Part shown: in pieces, positions 1-9,711 of the stretch
How the letters are laid out: every line of letters begins with the position of its first letter
Position numbering within the stretch: the first letter of the stretch is position 1
Assembly (NCBI GenBank): GCA_029834535.1
Contig: JAQMWT010000204.1
Coordinates: 1 to 33,236 of the forward strand
Source of the DNA: Chrysophaeum taylorii
Taxonomy: Eukaryota; Sar; Pelagophyceae; Pelagomonadales; Pelagomonadaceae
Direction of reading: 5' to 3'
Length of the DNA stretch: 33,236 nucleotides
Notes under the pieces: model-generated
The model's input: only the letters and a program-made list of their open reading frames with translations
Database searches by the model: none
Told to the model about the DNA's origin: nothing
Program-made: the position numbers and the translations under genes

Positions 1-1646
1 CTCTACTAAGCCCCCCAGGGTTTCCCAAGACCCCCGCTACCGCCCGACGGCCGCCGCGTCTCGGGAGCCGACCAAAAACACCGTCGCATGCCGTGGAAAT
101 TGAGTCTTTTCGGTTCTTGAAGATTTCTTGGTAACTTTTTCGTTGTTGGGTTAGGGTATGCACCGTTTACGGTGCTTTCCGTTGCGCGAGGCGTTCTGGG
201 GGTTAGCATTAAGCTTGTTTATTTTTTCGGCTTTGCGTTTTTTTCGGATGGACTACGTGATGGCGGATGGCCGCTTTGTTTATTGGAGTATTTCCTTATA
301 GACAATAATTTTGGTGTAGGCGCCAGGGTGGCGGCGGGCGTAGTGAGGAGGAGGGCGTGGCGCATAATCCATAGATAGCGGACGCGCCGTCGCGGTCGAC
401 GGTCCAGAGGTTCTCGCGGCGAGGACGGCCGCAGCGGGAAGAGCGAGGCGTGGCCGCGGAAGCGGGCTTCGCCGTAGACGCGAGCGGGGAGGTCTTCGTC
501 TCCGTCGGCGATGGCCAGAGCGCGGCCACGGGCGGTCGTCGTGGACACGCGGCGGTCGTCGGCGTCGGTCGTGGCGCTCGTCGGCCCGCGTCCGGCGCGC
601 AACGCTCGTCGCGGTCGTCGCCGCGTTGTTTCCTGGTCTTCGATCCGTAGGCGTCAGCAGTAGGTCGCGAGGTTTGCGATGGCCAGAACGCGGCCAGTCC
701 CAGGACGTGGCGCGACCGTCGACCAAAGCGAAATCGATGATCGCAGGCAGCGTCAGTCGACAGCGCCTGACGAAGGCCGCGACTTTACGGCGAGCCTTTG
801 TCGCCCGCGGGGAGAGTCCGAGGCCGCGGTCGCGACGGCAGTGGCCCGCTCCGCAGCAACGACAGACGCCGGCGCATCGTATCAAGCGCCGGGCCAGCAG
901 CGCGGCGCGCCATCGTCGGCGCGCCCCGAGGTTTGGGTTTGTCGACTGGACGTCAACCCGCGGGCGAGTCGAGTCCGCGGGCGAGTCGAGTCCGCCGGTC
1001 GCGACGGCGGTGGCCTCTGCAGCGGCGACGAAGCCGGCAGCATCGTATCGAAGATGAAACGATGTTCGATCCACCGAGTCGAGGTCGAGTCGTTCGCTCT
1101 CTAGCGTTCACGAGGACGTCCGTCGGAAGAGCGAGTCGTGGCCAATGGAAGCAGGCTTTGACCGCAGACGCGTGCGCAACAAGCAGAACGTCGATTTCGG
1201 TGGCCGAGTCGCAGCGGCGACAAGACGCCAACGCGCGCTCAGCAGCGATACCGAAGATTCGTAGCGTAAAGGCGAAATCGCGTCGCATTTTGCGCGCGCC
1301 AGAACTGAAGAACATCGAAGAAAGCCCGGCGGTGGCGCGCAGCGGCGACGAAGACGCCCGCACGCATCGTATCAAGCGCTGGCAGACGCGTCGAGCGCCA
1401 GCAGCGCCGCCCGTCGGCCTTCGCCCGAGTTTTATTCGGGTTGGTCGACTTGACGTCAACCCGCAGGCGAGTCCGAGTCCGCTGTCGGAAGAGCGAGTCG
1501 TGGCCGTGGAAGCGGGCTTTGACAGCAGACGCGAGCGCGGCAAGCCGTCCAGGCAGAGCATCGCGCGTACCGAAGAGTTCGCGCGGAATAAGGAAGCAAA
1601 TCGCGTCGCATTTTGCGCGCGCCAGAACCAAGAACATCGAAGAAAA

Positions 1647-1669
1647 ACGCCGGCATGCCATGCCGGCGT
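1647..1669. repeat. Perfect 23-bp palindrome in R1
   Basis: An odd-length perfect inverted repeat centred on one C: an 11-base arm ending GGCATG is followed by C and its exact reverse complement. A shorter version with the same centre recurs in R5 (near 11110-11130) and a mutated one in R2 (near 5080). It sits at the 3' edge of the GC-rich core of each unit and could form a hairpin or a cruciform. Confidence 0.8.
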
Positions 1670-1827
1670 CAACCGCGTCGCGCCCCTGGCTCGAGCGCAT
1701 CGTCCGTTGCCGGGCGAAGGCTCCATCGCCGTCGCATGCGTCAACCTTACTTCAAAGATCGGCCGAGGGTTTGCATAGCAAAAAAGAGGAAGAAGTGTAA
1801 GAGTTTTCTTTTTAGAAATACAAGTGC

Positions 1828-2111
1828 AGGCCAGTAAGTTCACCTAGTCCCAATCTCTAACCCCAGTAAGTTCACCGTAAACCCATTAAGTGCTCACATC
1901 CACTCACCCCACTTTCGGCGAGCTCGTCGCTCTCACCCGCCAATCTAAGCTGCGATCCGCACGCCGCTAACGGGTTACTCTAAAAACCCAGTAAGTTCAC
2001 TTGGTCTCAGTAAGTTGACCTGGTCACTAAGTGCACCTAGTCCCAATCTCCAAACCCAGTAAGTTCACATGGCTCCAGTAAGTTCACCTGGTCCAACAGG
2101 TTCACCTACAG
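1828..2111. repeat. Cluster of degenerate ~17-20 bp CAGTAAGTTCACCTGGT-like repeats
   Basis: At least seven imperfect copies of a CAGTAAGTTCACCTGGT-like word lie here, some embedded in a longer duplicated phrase containing TAGTCCCAATCT (near 1848 and 2040). The cluster is at the left end of the foreign insertion in R1, just beyond the 3' end of the helicase remnant as read on the minus strand. It may be the terminal or subterminal part of that mobile element; this is inferred from position only. Confidence 0.7.
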
Positions 2112-2680
2112 TGCGCGTGTAGACGCCGGGAGGGCTTATCGGTATTGCGCAGCGTGTGGGGTAGGGTGGAGTCGTCGACCAGAAGAAATATCGGGGTTGC
2201 CGATCGACAGAGAGCCACGTAGAGCTGGACGTGGCAGAAGACGGGCTTCGCCAAGAGGACGCCGACCTCGCGGGGCGTCTGGCCCTGGCTCTTGGTGATC
2301 GTTTGGCGTCGGCGGGCCTTAAGGATACAGGTTGGAGGAGCCTCGGTGACACCACGATCGATCATGTATCTGGTACCGTTGCAGTGGCCGTGCGACGGGT
2401 CGAGGTTGCGAAGACTTTAAGCTCGCGATCAAAGTCAGCATGCCGTTGGTTGTCAGGGTTGAAAACTCGACTGTAAAGAGCGAGGCGTCGTCTTCCGACC
2501 CAGCCTAGTCAGCCGAAAAGAACTCCGACGCCTCGTCTCCGGGAAAAAGGCCGCGGTCATGCGCGCGTTGTCAGCATCGACAACGTCGTTTCGACAGGGC
2601 GTGAGAATGGCGCGCTGAAAGAGCCGCCGCGGGTCGTGGAAATAGTCTGCGAGGTCGCCGTAGACGGCTTGGAGGATCAC
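2102..2680 (-). pseudogene. Helitron-type Pif1 helicase C-terminal remnant
   Basis: Read on the minus strand, three pieces occur in the order expected for Pif1-family helicases of Helitron transposons. First is an FQRAILTP-like segment followed by NDVVDADN (about 2620-2560), matching the usual RAILTPxNxDVxxxN stretch. Next is NLDPSHGHCNGTRY (about 2407-2366), matching the canonical NLDP..GLCNGTRL. Then comes TITKSQGQTPREVGVLL and QLYVALCRS (about 2300-2190), matching the INKSQGQ and GQLYVALSR motifs. The pieces are in more than one frame with stops between them, and there is no Walker A/B region and no Rep domain, so this is a dead 3' fragment. In an intact element the protein would unwind DNA during rolling-circle transposition. 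A cellular Pif1 is an alternative source, but the repeat setting favours a Helitron. Confidence 0.8.
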
Positions 2681-2839
2681 TGTCTGGCTCTCGCGCCTAC
2701 CTGATCCATCTCGCGCCTACGCTGATCCTTACCTAAATCGAGGACAAACAGACAAGCAAACAAACAGACAAACATCTGTCGATTAGTAGTTGGGACTGAG
2801 GTTCTTCTTCGAAATACATCGATTTTGACCTGTACACCC

Positions 2840-3000
2840 AGTCATGACGCGGTTGCGATGGAAGACGGGCCTCATGAGCGAGCTGCGAGGCATCCCCACG
2901 CCACTCCCCAGCAGCAGGTGCCCTGCCTCCCAGGCAGCGGTTTGCGCAGCGGAACGTTCGCAGTGGGACAGGGCGTGGCCGGGGGCGAAGACGGAAGGTT
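2840..3000. repeat. ~170-bp module F, copy in R1
   Basis: The module runs from the GCGGTTGCGATGG block to GACGGAAGGTT. It is flanked on both sides by TTCTTCTTCGAAATAC motifs, as in R3, R4 and R5. This copy is diverged relative to those at 9086, 11345 and 14205. R2 lacks the module altogether. Confidence 0.8.
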
Positions 3001-3654
3001 GGGTTTTCTTCTTCAGGTGCCGATCTACGACTGCAACCACAAATCGCCACCACAGATGTGCGGGTTTTCTTCGAAATACATAGACTAAGGGTTTCTTCTT
3101 CGAAATACCAGGATCGAACTCGGGACGCACCAGCATACAAATCGACCAGGGATCCGAACTCAAGACGCGTACAGCAAAACCCCAGATTCTCGCTCAAACT
3201 TCTTCGGAGTCTCTCCAGTACAGCAAGGCGCCGCAGATGGCAAGGAGAAAACGTTTTATCGATAAACTTTTGGCTAATACATTTAGCAAAGAACAGAAAG
3301 TGAGGCCGGAGGTGGCGTTTGAAATAAACGGGCTTTAAAAACGCATATTTGGCCGGCCCGTTTCGAGCATACATGAGCAAAAGAACAAGTATGAGTCCGT
3401 TAATATTGTCAGGACAGCACGCGACATCTACAATTGTTAGCCGTGAAGATAGCAAGAAGAAAACGGTTTATAGTGTAGGCTTTGGCTCACATTTTAGCAA
3501 AGAACAGAAAGTAGTCTTAGGCAGGGAAAGGGCTGGCTCAAATAAACTCTGAAACACGGGTCCGGCGTGCCGTTTCAGGCGCCATGGGAGGCGAACAGAA
3601 ATGGGGGTTTTCCGTTAATGTGTAAACACTTGCGACGTTTTCTGGATTAAGCGT

Positions 3655-5562
3655 GGGGACTAGCGAAGCCAAGTCGGGTTTTCCGGCGCTTTTTTCAGGG
3701 CAAACCCCCGAGGTGGGGCTCTGCCCCCAACCCCGCCGGGGACACCCCGGACCCCCACGCCTCGACCGCCGCCGCGTCTCGGGACCGACCAAAAACGCGT
3801 CGCACGCCGTGGAAATTGGTGGCGGTTCTTGAAGACCCGCGTAATTTTTTCGTTCTTGGGTTAGGGTGTGTACCGTTTTCCTTCCTTTCCGTTGCGCGAA
3901 GCCTTCTGGGTTAGCGTTATGCCTCTTATTCTCGGCTTAGCGTTTTTGCGGATGGACTGTGCAGGTGGCGGATGGCCGCTGTTGATGGTTTTCATTATAG
4001 ACAATGAGCGCCGGGGTGGCGGCGGGCGTAGTGAGAAGGAGGGCGTGCGCATAATCCGCGAGATACGGACGCGCCGTCGCGGTCGACGGTCAGAGATTTG
4101 CCGCGGCGAGGACGGCCGCAGCGGGAAGAGCGAGGCGTGACCGCGGAAGCGGGCTTCGCCGTAGCGCGGCAGGGAGGCTTGCGTCTCCGTGGGCGATGGC
4201 CGATGATGGCCACGGACGGTCGTGGTGGACGCGCGCGGGCGCGCAACCGCGCCGCGCGCGACAGCGGAATCGCCGCGTTGTTCCTGGTCTTGGATCCGCG
4301 AAGCGTTCAGTAGCGGAGTCGCGAGGCGATGGCCGACGCAGCCAGTCAGGACGTGGCGCGACCACCGTCGACCAAAGCGAAATCGGTGTCGCAGACGCGT
4401 CGAGATCGACGACGCGCGTGGCCGAAGCCGCGACTTTACGGCGACCGCGTCGCCAGCGGGGAAAGTCGAGTCCGCAGGCGGCAGCTTTACCGCTCGCAGC
4501 GGCGACAGACGCCGGCATCCGTATCGAAGCGCGGCAGACATCGAGCGCCGCGCCTCGCGCCTGCCGAAGTTGCGATGGTTGGTCGACTGGACACCGCGGG
4601 CGAGTCCGAGTCCGCGGGCGAGTCCGCGTCCGATCGCAGCGGCGAACGCCGGCACATCGTATCGGCGCTGGCGCGCGTAGAGCTCGACGCGCCGCCGGTT
4701 TTTTCCGGGTTGGTCGACTGGACGTCAACCCGCGGGCGAGTCGAGTCCGCGGTCGCGACGGCGGTGGCCTCGCAGCGGCGACGAAGCCGGCGGCACGCAT
4801 CGTAACGAAGGTGAACGGTGGTCGATCCACCAGTCGACGGTCGATCTCGTTCGGTCGCGCGCGTTCTCGAGGACGGCCCGTCGGAAGAGCGAGTGGCGGC
4901 CAAGCGGGATGCCGAGCGCGGCAAGCCGTTGTCGATTTCGGTGGCCGGTCTCCGCGGCGACGAAGACGCCGGCACATCGCGCGCGTACCGAAGAGTTCGC
5001 GCGCAAAAACGAAATCGCGTCGCATTTTTGCGCGCGCCAGAACTGAAAGAACCCCGATGAAAGATGAGCCAGCCGGCACGCCATGCCGGCGTCGAGGCTC
5101 GCGTAGCGTCCTGGCTCGAGCGCGTCGTCCCGTTTGCCGGGCGAAGGCCATCATAAATCGTCGACCTTCAACCTTCAAAAGATCGGCCGAGGGTTTTGGC
5201 GCAACAAAGCCAAAAAAAAGGAATGGGATAAGGGTTTTCTTCGAAATACTCCGATTTTCTGCTGCGACGACCAGGATCGAACTCGAGACGTACGTACAGC
5301 AACGACCCCAGATTCTCGCTCAAACTTGCCGCGCTCTCTCCGATACTACAAGGCTCGCCGCAGATGTAGAAAGCATGTTTAGAAATAAACTTTTGGCTCA
5401 TACATTTGCACAAAGAACAGAAAGTAGGGCGCAGGTGAAGCGTTTTGAAATAAATCGGCTACAAAACGCAGATTTTTATCAGGCCGTTTCGAGCATACAT
5501 TTATCAGAAAAGAACAGTAGAGTTCCGTTAATCTGGCCTCACACAACGTTTAATTAATTATT
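3655..5562 (+). repeat. Macro-repeat unit R2
   Basis: The second tandem copy, about 1.9 kb. It starts at the GCCAAGTCGGGTTTTCC junction with its GC-rich hairpins (about 3670-3760), has the GGGTTAGGGTGTG block near 3859, the GC-rich core from about 4050 to 5150, and the AT-richer tail ending with AATTAATTATTGTGGACTAG. Unlike the other units it lacks module F: one TTCTTCGAAATACTCCGATTTT stretch passes straight into the CCAGGATCGAACTCGAGAC block near 5270. A 453-codon open frame runs through the core but is not preserved in other units. Confidence 0.85.
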
Positions 5563-6906
5563 GTGGACTAGTAGGCCAAGTCGGGTTTTCGGCTTTTTCT
5601 CAGGGGCAAGCCCCGAACCAGGGAGGGGCTCTGCCCCAAACCCCCCACTCAGGGGACACCCCGACCCCAGCGCCGACGGGCGCCGCGTCTTGGGAGCCGA
5701 CCAAAAACGCCGTCGCACGCCGTGAAATTCTGTTTTTGGTTCTTGAAGATTTCGCGTAATTTTTCGTTCTTGGGTTAGGGTGTGTACCGTTTTCCTTCCT
5801 TTCCGTTGCGCAAAGCGTTCTGGGGGTTAGCGTTATGCCTGTTTATTTTCGGCTTTGCGTTTTTTGCGGATGGACTATGAGATGGCGGATGGCCGCTTTG
5901 TTAATGGGTACCATTATAGACAATAGGCGCCAGGGTGGCGGCGGGCGTAGTGAGAAGGAGGGCGTAGCGCATAATCCATAGATGGGCGGACGCGCCGTCG
6001 CGGTCGACGGTCCAGAGACCGCGGCGAGGACGGCCGCAGCGGGAAGAGCAGGCGGGCCGCGGAAGCGGGCTTCGTCGTAGACGCGAGCGGGGAGGTTTCG
6101 TCTCCGTGGGCGATGGCGTGGCCACGGGCGGTCGTGTGGACGCGCGCGGGCGCTGCGACCGGTCGTCAGCGGCGCGCAGCCGTTATCGTCGCCGCGTTGT
6201 TCCTGGTCTTGGATCCGCGGGCGTTCGGCGAGGACGCGGGCGCGATGGCTTCGAGCGCAGCCGATCCCAGGACGTGGCGCGACCACCGTCGACCAAAGCG
6301 GAATCGCGGTCGCGAACGTGGTAGCGACGCGCCGACGAAGCCGCGACTTTGGCGAGCCGTGCGTCGCCCGCAGAAGTCAGGCCGCGGTCGCGACGGCGGT
6401 GGCCGCTCAGGCGACGAAGACGCAACGCATCGTATCGAAGCGCCGCCCGGCGGCGCGGCGCGCCGCCCGTCGAGCGAGCCGCGGAGTTTTTCGGGTTGGT
6501 CGACTGGACGTCAACCCGCGGGCGAGTCCGAGTCCGCGGTCGCGACGTCGGTGGCCGCTCGCAGCGGCGACGAAGCCGGCAGCGCATCGTATCGAAGGTG
6601 AAACGTTCGATCCACCGAGTGGAAACGGTCGAGTCTCGTTCGGTCGCGCACGTTCAAAGGACGGCCCGTCGGAAGATCAGTCGTGAAGCCGTGGGAAGCG
6701 GGCTTTGACCGCAGACGCAGCGTAGCAGCAAGCCGTTGTCGATTTCGGTGGCCGGTCGCAGCGGCGGCGAAGACGCCGGCGAGCGCGTCGTCCGTTGCCG
6801 GGCGAAGGCTCCATCGCCGTCGCACGCGCATCAAACGCGCTTCAAAAGATAAGAGCCGAGGGTTTGCATAGGTCGAAATACATGGTTTTTACGACTTGCA
6901 ACCTTA

Positions 6907-7069
6907 CTGATCGCGTGCGACGCGGTTGCGATGGAGGACAGTGCCTCATGAATCCTGAGCGCCGGGCATCCCCGCCCTCCGGCGTAGGTCGGCACCGTAC
7001 GCCTCAGGCCAGTTGGCAGCCGGAACGTTCGCAGTGGGACGGGGCGTGGCCGGAGGCGAACGGAAGGTT
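6907..7069. repeat. ~170-bp module F, copy in R3
   Basis: This module runs from the GCGGTTGCGATGGAGGAC block to CGGAAGGTT, flanked by TTCTTC-type motifs. It is clearly homologous to the copies at 9086, 11345 and 14205, with several substitutions and small deletions. Confidence 0.8.
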
Positions 7070-7517
7070 GGGTTTTCTTCTTCGAATACGCCGATCTACG
7101 GCTACCAGCATACAGCATACAAATCGACCATCGAGAGGGAAACCTTTTAAACAGACCGCTACGGGTTTTCTTCTTCGGAATACTTACGACTAAGGTTTCT
7201 CCCTCGAAATACTCGCCAGGATCCGAACTCGAGACGTAGCGTACAGCAACCACCCCAGATTGCAAGCTCAAACGCGCGATTGTCTCCGATACTACAAGGC
7301 GCCGCAGATGGCAAGAAAACGAGCTTAAAATAGCAGTGAAAGCAGCTCATACAGGTGCAGCAAAACAGAAGGCAGGCCGGAGAGTGAAGCGTTTTGAAAT
7401 AAATCGGCTACAAACACAGATTTTGCCGTTCGAGCATACATAGGATGCGATCAGAAAGTAGAGTTCCGTTAATCGGAATCCCACACGCGACGTTTGTCGG
7501 TAGTACGTGGACTAACA

Positions 7518-7746
7518 GCGACAGGATCGGATAAGAAAGTTCGTGCGAGCCATTAACTATGACTAATTTGTACTAAGACGTGCTCAACGGATCGTGAGCT
7601 ATGTTCATTCACTCAAGCAGTGGCGCCGCCACGCCGCGGATCGTAAAGCGATGGAACTAAGTCCCCATAGTGAAGTCGTCAACATCCTGCAAAGGGAAAA
7701 AGTAGGACCGTTAATTGCGGCACGAGCTAGTCTCGTTTTCTTATCC
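7518..7746. mobile_element. Candidate small non-autonomous transposon (MITE-like)
   Basis: The interval is bounded by inverted ends: CAGGATCGGATAAGAAA at the left (about 7523) and TTTTCTTATCCGACCCT at the right (about 7735-7751). They share an exact 12-base inverted core, TCGGATAAGAAA, with further partial matches inward (CGTGCGAGCC against GCACGAGCT). It lies exactly where other units have GTGGACTAGTAGGCCAAG, and ACTA occurs on both sides, so it looks like an insertion splitting that junction. An end beginning YAGGG would fit a hAT-type MITE, but a clean 8-bp target duplication is not visible. It has no coding capacity. Confidence 0.45.
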
Positions 7747-7787
7747 GACCCTACTAGGCAGGCCAAGTCAGGTTTTCAGCTTTTCTC

Positions 7788-7846
7788 GGGGGCAAGCCCC
7801 CGACCCCAGGGTGGGGGCTCTGCCCCCAAACCCCCGCCGGGGACAC
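7788..7846. repeat. GC-rich double hairpin at a macro-repeat junction
   Basis: Two perfect short hairpins stand in tandem: GGGGGCAAGCCCCC (7788-7801) and GGGGGCTCTGCCCCC (7813-7827), followed by a C-rich run with CCGGGG. The same arrangement, with small mutations, marks the start of every unit (about 3700-3760, 5600-5660, 9750-9825, and the truncated one at 1-40). Confidence 0.85.
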
Positions 7847-9085
7847 CCCAGACCCGGCTCGGGCCGTCGCGTCGGAGCCGACCAAAAACGCCGTCGCACG
7901 CCGGGATTGCGTGTTTTCGGTTCTTGAAGACGCTGCGCAATTTTTGCGTTCTTGGGTTAGGGTGGGTACCGTTACCCTTGCTCCGTTGCGCAGAGCGTTC
8001 TGGGGAGTTAGCGTTATGCAGATAGCGGACGCGCCGTCGCGGTCGACGGTTCCAGAGGTTCTCGCGGCGAGGACGGCCGCTGCGGGAAGAGCGAGGCGTG
8101 GCCGCGGAAGCGGACTTCGCCGTAGACGCGAGCGGGGAGGTCTTCGAGGTCTTCGTCTCCGTCGGCGATGGCCACAGCGCGGCCAGGGGCGGTCGTCGTG
8201 GACGCGCGCGGGCGCGCGGCCGGTCGTCGGCACGTCGGCGCGCGGCGCGGTCGTCGCGGTCGTCGCCGCGTTTTCGTGGTCTTCGATCCGTGGCGCTCCA
8301 GCAGGTCGCGAGGTTTGCGATGGCCAGAGCCCGGCCAGTCCGGACGTGGCGCGACCACCGTCGACCAAAGCGTAATCGCGGTCGCGGACGCGTCGAGGTC
8401 GACGACGCCTAGACGAAGGCCGCGACTTTACGGCGGCCGATGTCGCCCGCGGCGGAGAGTCCGAGGCCGCGGTCGGGACGGCGGTGGCCGCTGGCAGCGG
8501 CGACGAACGCCGGCACACGCATCGTATCGAAGCGCCGGGCCCGGCGGCGCGGAGCGCCGCCCGTCGAGCGCGCCGCCGAGTTTTTTTTCGGGTTTGTCGA
8601 CTGGACGTCAACCCGCGGGCGAGTCCGAGTCCGCGGTCGCGACGGCGGTGGCCTCTCGCAGCGGCGACGAAGCCGTCGAGGGTCGAGTCTCGTTCGCTCT
8701 CGCGCGTTCTCGAGGACGTCCCGTCGGAAGAGCGAGTCGTGGCCGTGGAAGCGGGCTTTGACCGCAGACGCGTGCGCGGCAAGCCGTTGTCGATTTCGGT
8801 GGCCGTCCGCAGCGGCGACGAAGACGCCGGCACGCATCGCGCGCGTACCGAAGAGTTCGCGCGCAAAAGAGGCGAAATCGCGTCGCATCTCGCGTCCCCG
8901 GCTCGAGCGCGTCGTCCCGTTTGCCGGGCGAAGGCTCCATCGCCGTCGCACGCGTCAACCTTACTTCAAAAGATCGGCCGAGGGTTTGCATAGCAAAAAA
9001 AGAGGAAGAAGTGTAAGGATTTTCTTTTAGAAATACTAAGGGTTTTCTTCTTCGAAATACTCGATTTTTACGACTACAACCTTAC

Positions 9086-9262
9086 CCTGATCGCTGACTG
9101 CGGTTGCGATGGAGGACGGTGCCTCACGAATCCTGAGCCTTGCGAGGGCATCCCGCCCTCCCGGCGTAGGTTGGCACCTATTCGCCTCCCGGGCGGGCCG
9201 GTTGGCAGCCGGAACGTTCGCAGTGGGACGGGGTATGGCCGGGGGGCGAAGACGGAAGGTTA
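9086..9262. repeat. ~177-bp module F, copy in R4
   Basis: The module runs from CCTGATCGCTGACTGCGG to GACGGAAGGTTA, flanked left and right by GGGTTTTCTTCTTCGAAATAC motifs. It is nearly identical to the copies at 11345 and 14205. Confidence 0.85.
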
Positions 9263-9711
9263 GGGTTTTCTTCTTCGAATACTCTCGATCTACGACTACC
9301 AGCATACAAATCGACCACCACGAATACTACGGGTTTTCTTCGAAATACTCTCGACTAAGGGTTTTCTCCTTCGAAATACTAACAGGATCCGAACTCGAGA
9401 CGCACCAGCATACAAATCGACCACCAGGATCCGAACTCGAGACGTACGTACAGCAACAACGCTCAAACTTCTTCGCTCTCTCCAGTACTACAAGGCTCGC
9501 CGCAGATGGCAAGAAGAAAACATATAAATAGCAACGCTTTTGGCTCGCCATTTAGCAAAGAACAGAAAGTAGGCCGGAGGTGAAGCGTTTTGAAATAAAT
9601 CGGCTTTACAAAACGTAGATTTTGTCGGCCCGTTTCGAGCATATAGGGAAAAGAACAGTATAGGTCCGTTAATGTGTGGGACTGAAACACTGACTTCCCA
9701 ATTAATTATTG

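Larger units (their letters stand above)
1822..2800 (-). mobile_element. Helitron-like insertion within macro-repeat R1
   Basis: R1 matches R4 and R5 up to TTTAGAAATAC (about 1821) and again from GGTTCTTCTTCGAAATAC (about 2801). The ~980 bp between has no counterpart in the other units and contains the minus-strand Pif1 helicase remnant plus the short-repeat cluster. The exact termini (5' TC, 3' CTRR) cannot be fixed. A TC lies near the right junction on the minus strand and CTGG near the left, but neither is decisive. Confidence 0.55.
1..3654 (+). repeat. Macro-repeat unit R1 (first of five, interrupted by an insertion)
   Basis: This is the first copy of a large tandem unit; the window starts just inside its GC-hairpin junction. 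The landmarks, in order, are the CCGCCGCGTCTCGGGAGCC block near 50, a GGGTTAGGGT block near 148, a very GC-rich core (about 380-1740) with diverged subrepeats, a purine-rich patch GAGGAAGAAGTGTAAG near 1785, TTCTTCTTCGAAATAC copies (2805-3110) and an AT-richer tail. Compared with R4 and R5 the unit is interrupted after about 1821 and resumes near 2801, so roughly 1 kb is foreign. Many long frames run through the core on both strands, but they do not agree between copies and are not called as genes. Confidence 0.85.
5563..7747 (+). repeat. Macro-repeat unit R3
   Basis: The third tandem copy, about 2.2 kb. It has the same order of blocks as R2: hairpin junction near 5600-5660, GGGTTAGGGTGTG near 5772, GC-rich core about 5930-6840, module F at about 6907-7069, TTCTTCGAAATAC motifs and the AT-richer tail. 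The core is shortened, lacking the GCCATGCCGGCG palindrome segment. The 3' end carries about 225 bp of extra sequence (7518-7746) that looks like a small inserted element. Confidence 0.85.
7748..9711 (+). repeat. Macro-repeat unit R4
   Basis: The fourth copy, about 1.96 kb, and one of the better preserved ones. The hairpin junction is at 7788-7846, the GGGTTAGGGTGGG block near 7954, the GC-rich core about 8020-8970, GAGGAAGAAGTGTAAG near 9002, module F at 9086-9262, then TTCTTCGAAATAC motifs and the AT-richer tail with TAGCAAAGAACAGAAAGTAGGCC. It lacks the GCGCGCCAGAAC..GGCATGCC segment seen near 11080 in R5, so units also differ by block deletions. Confidence 0.85.

Noticed and set aside
145..160. 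GGGTTAGGG telomere-like word in every unit
   Set aside because: It occurs once per unit and never as a tandem run, so it is not telomeric.
1828..2111. Short regularly worded repeats resembling a CRISPR array
   Set aside because: Spacing is irregular, repeat copies are degenerate and there is no cas gene. The window is eukaryotic.
3105..3130. Pol III B-box-like GAGTTCGATCC on the minus strand (also near 5270), suggesting a tRNA-derived SINE
   Set aside because: Other units carry GGATCCGAACTC, which breaks the box. No A box or tRNA fold is visible.
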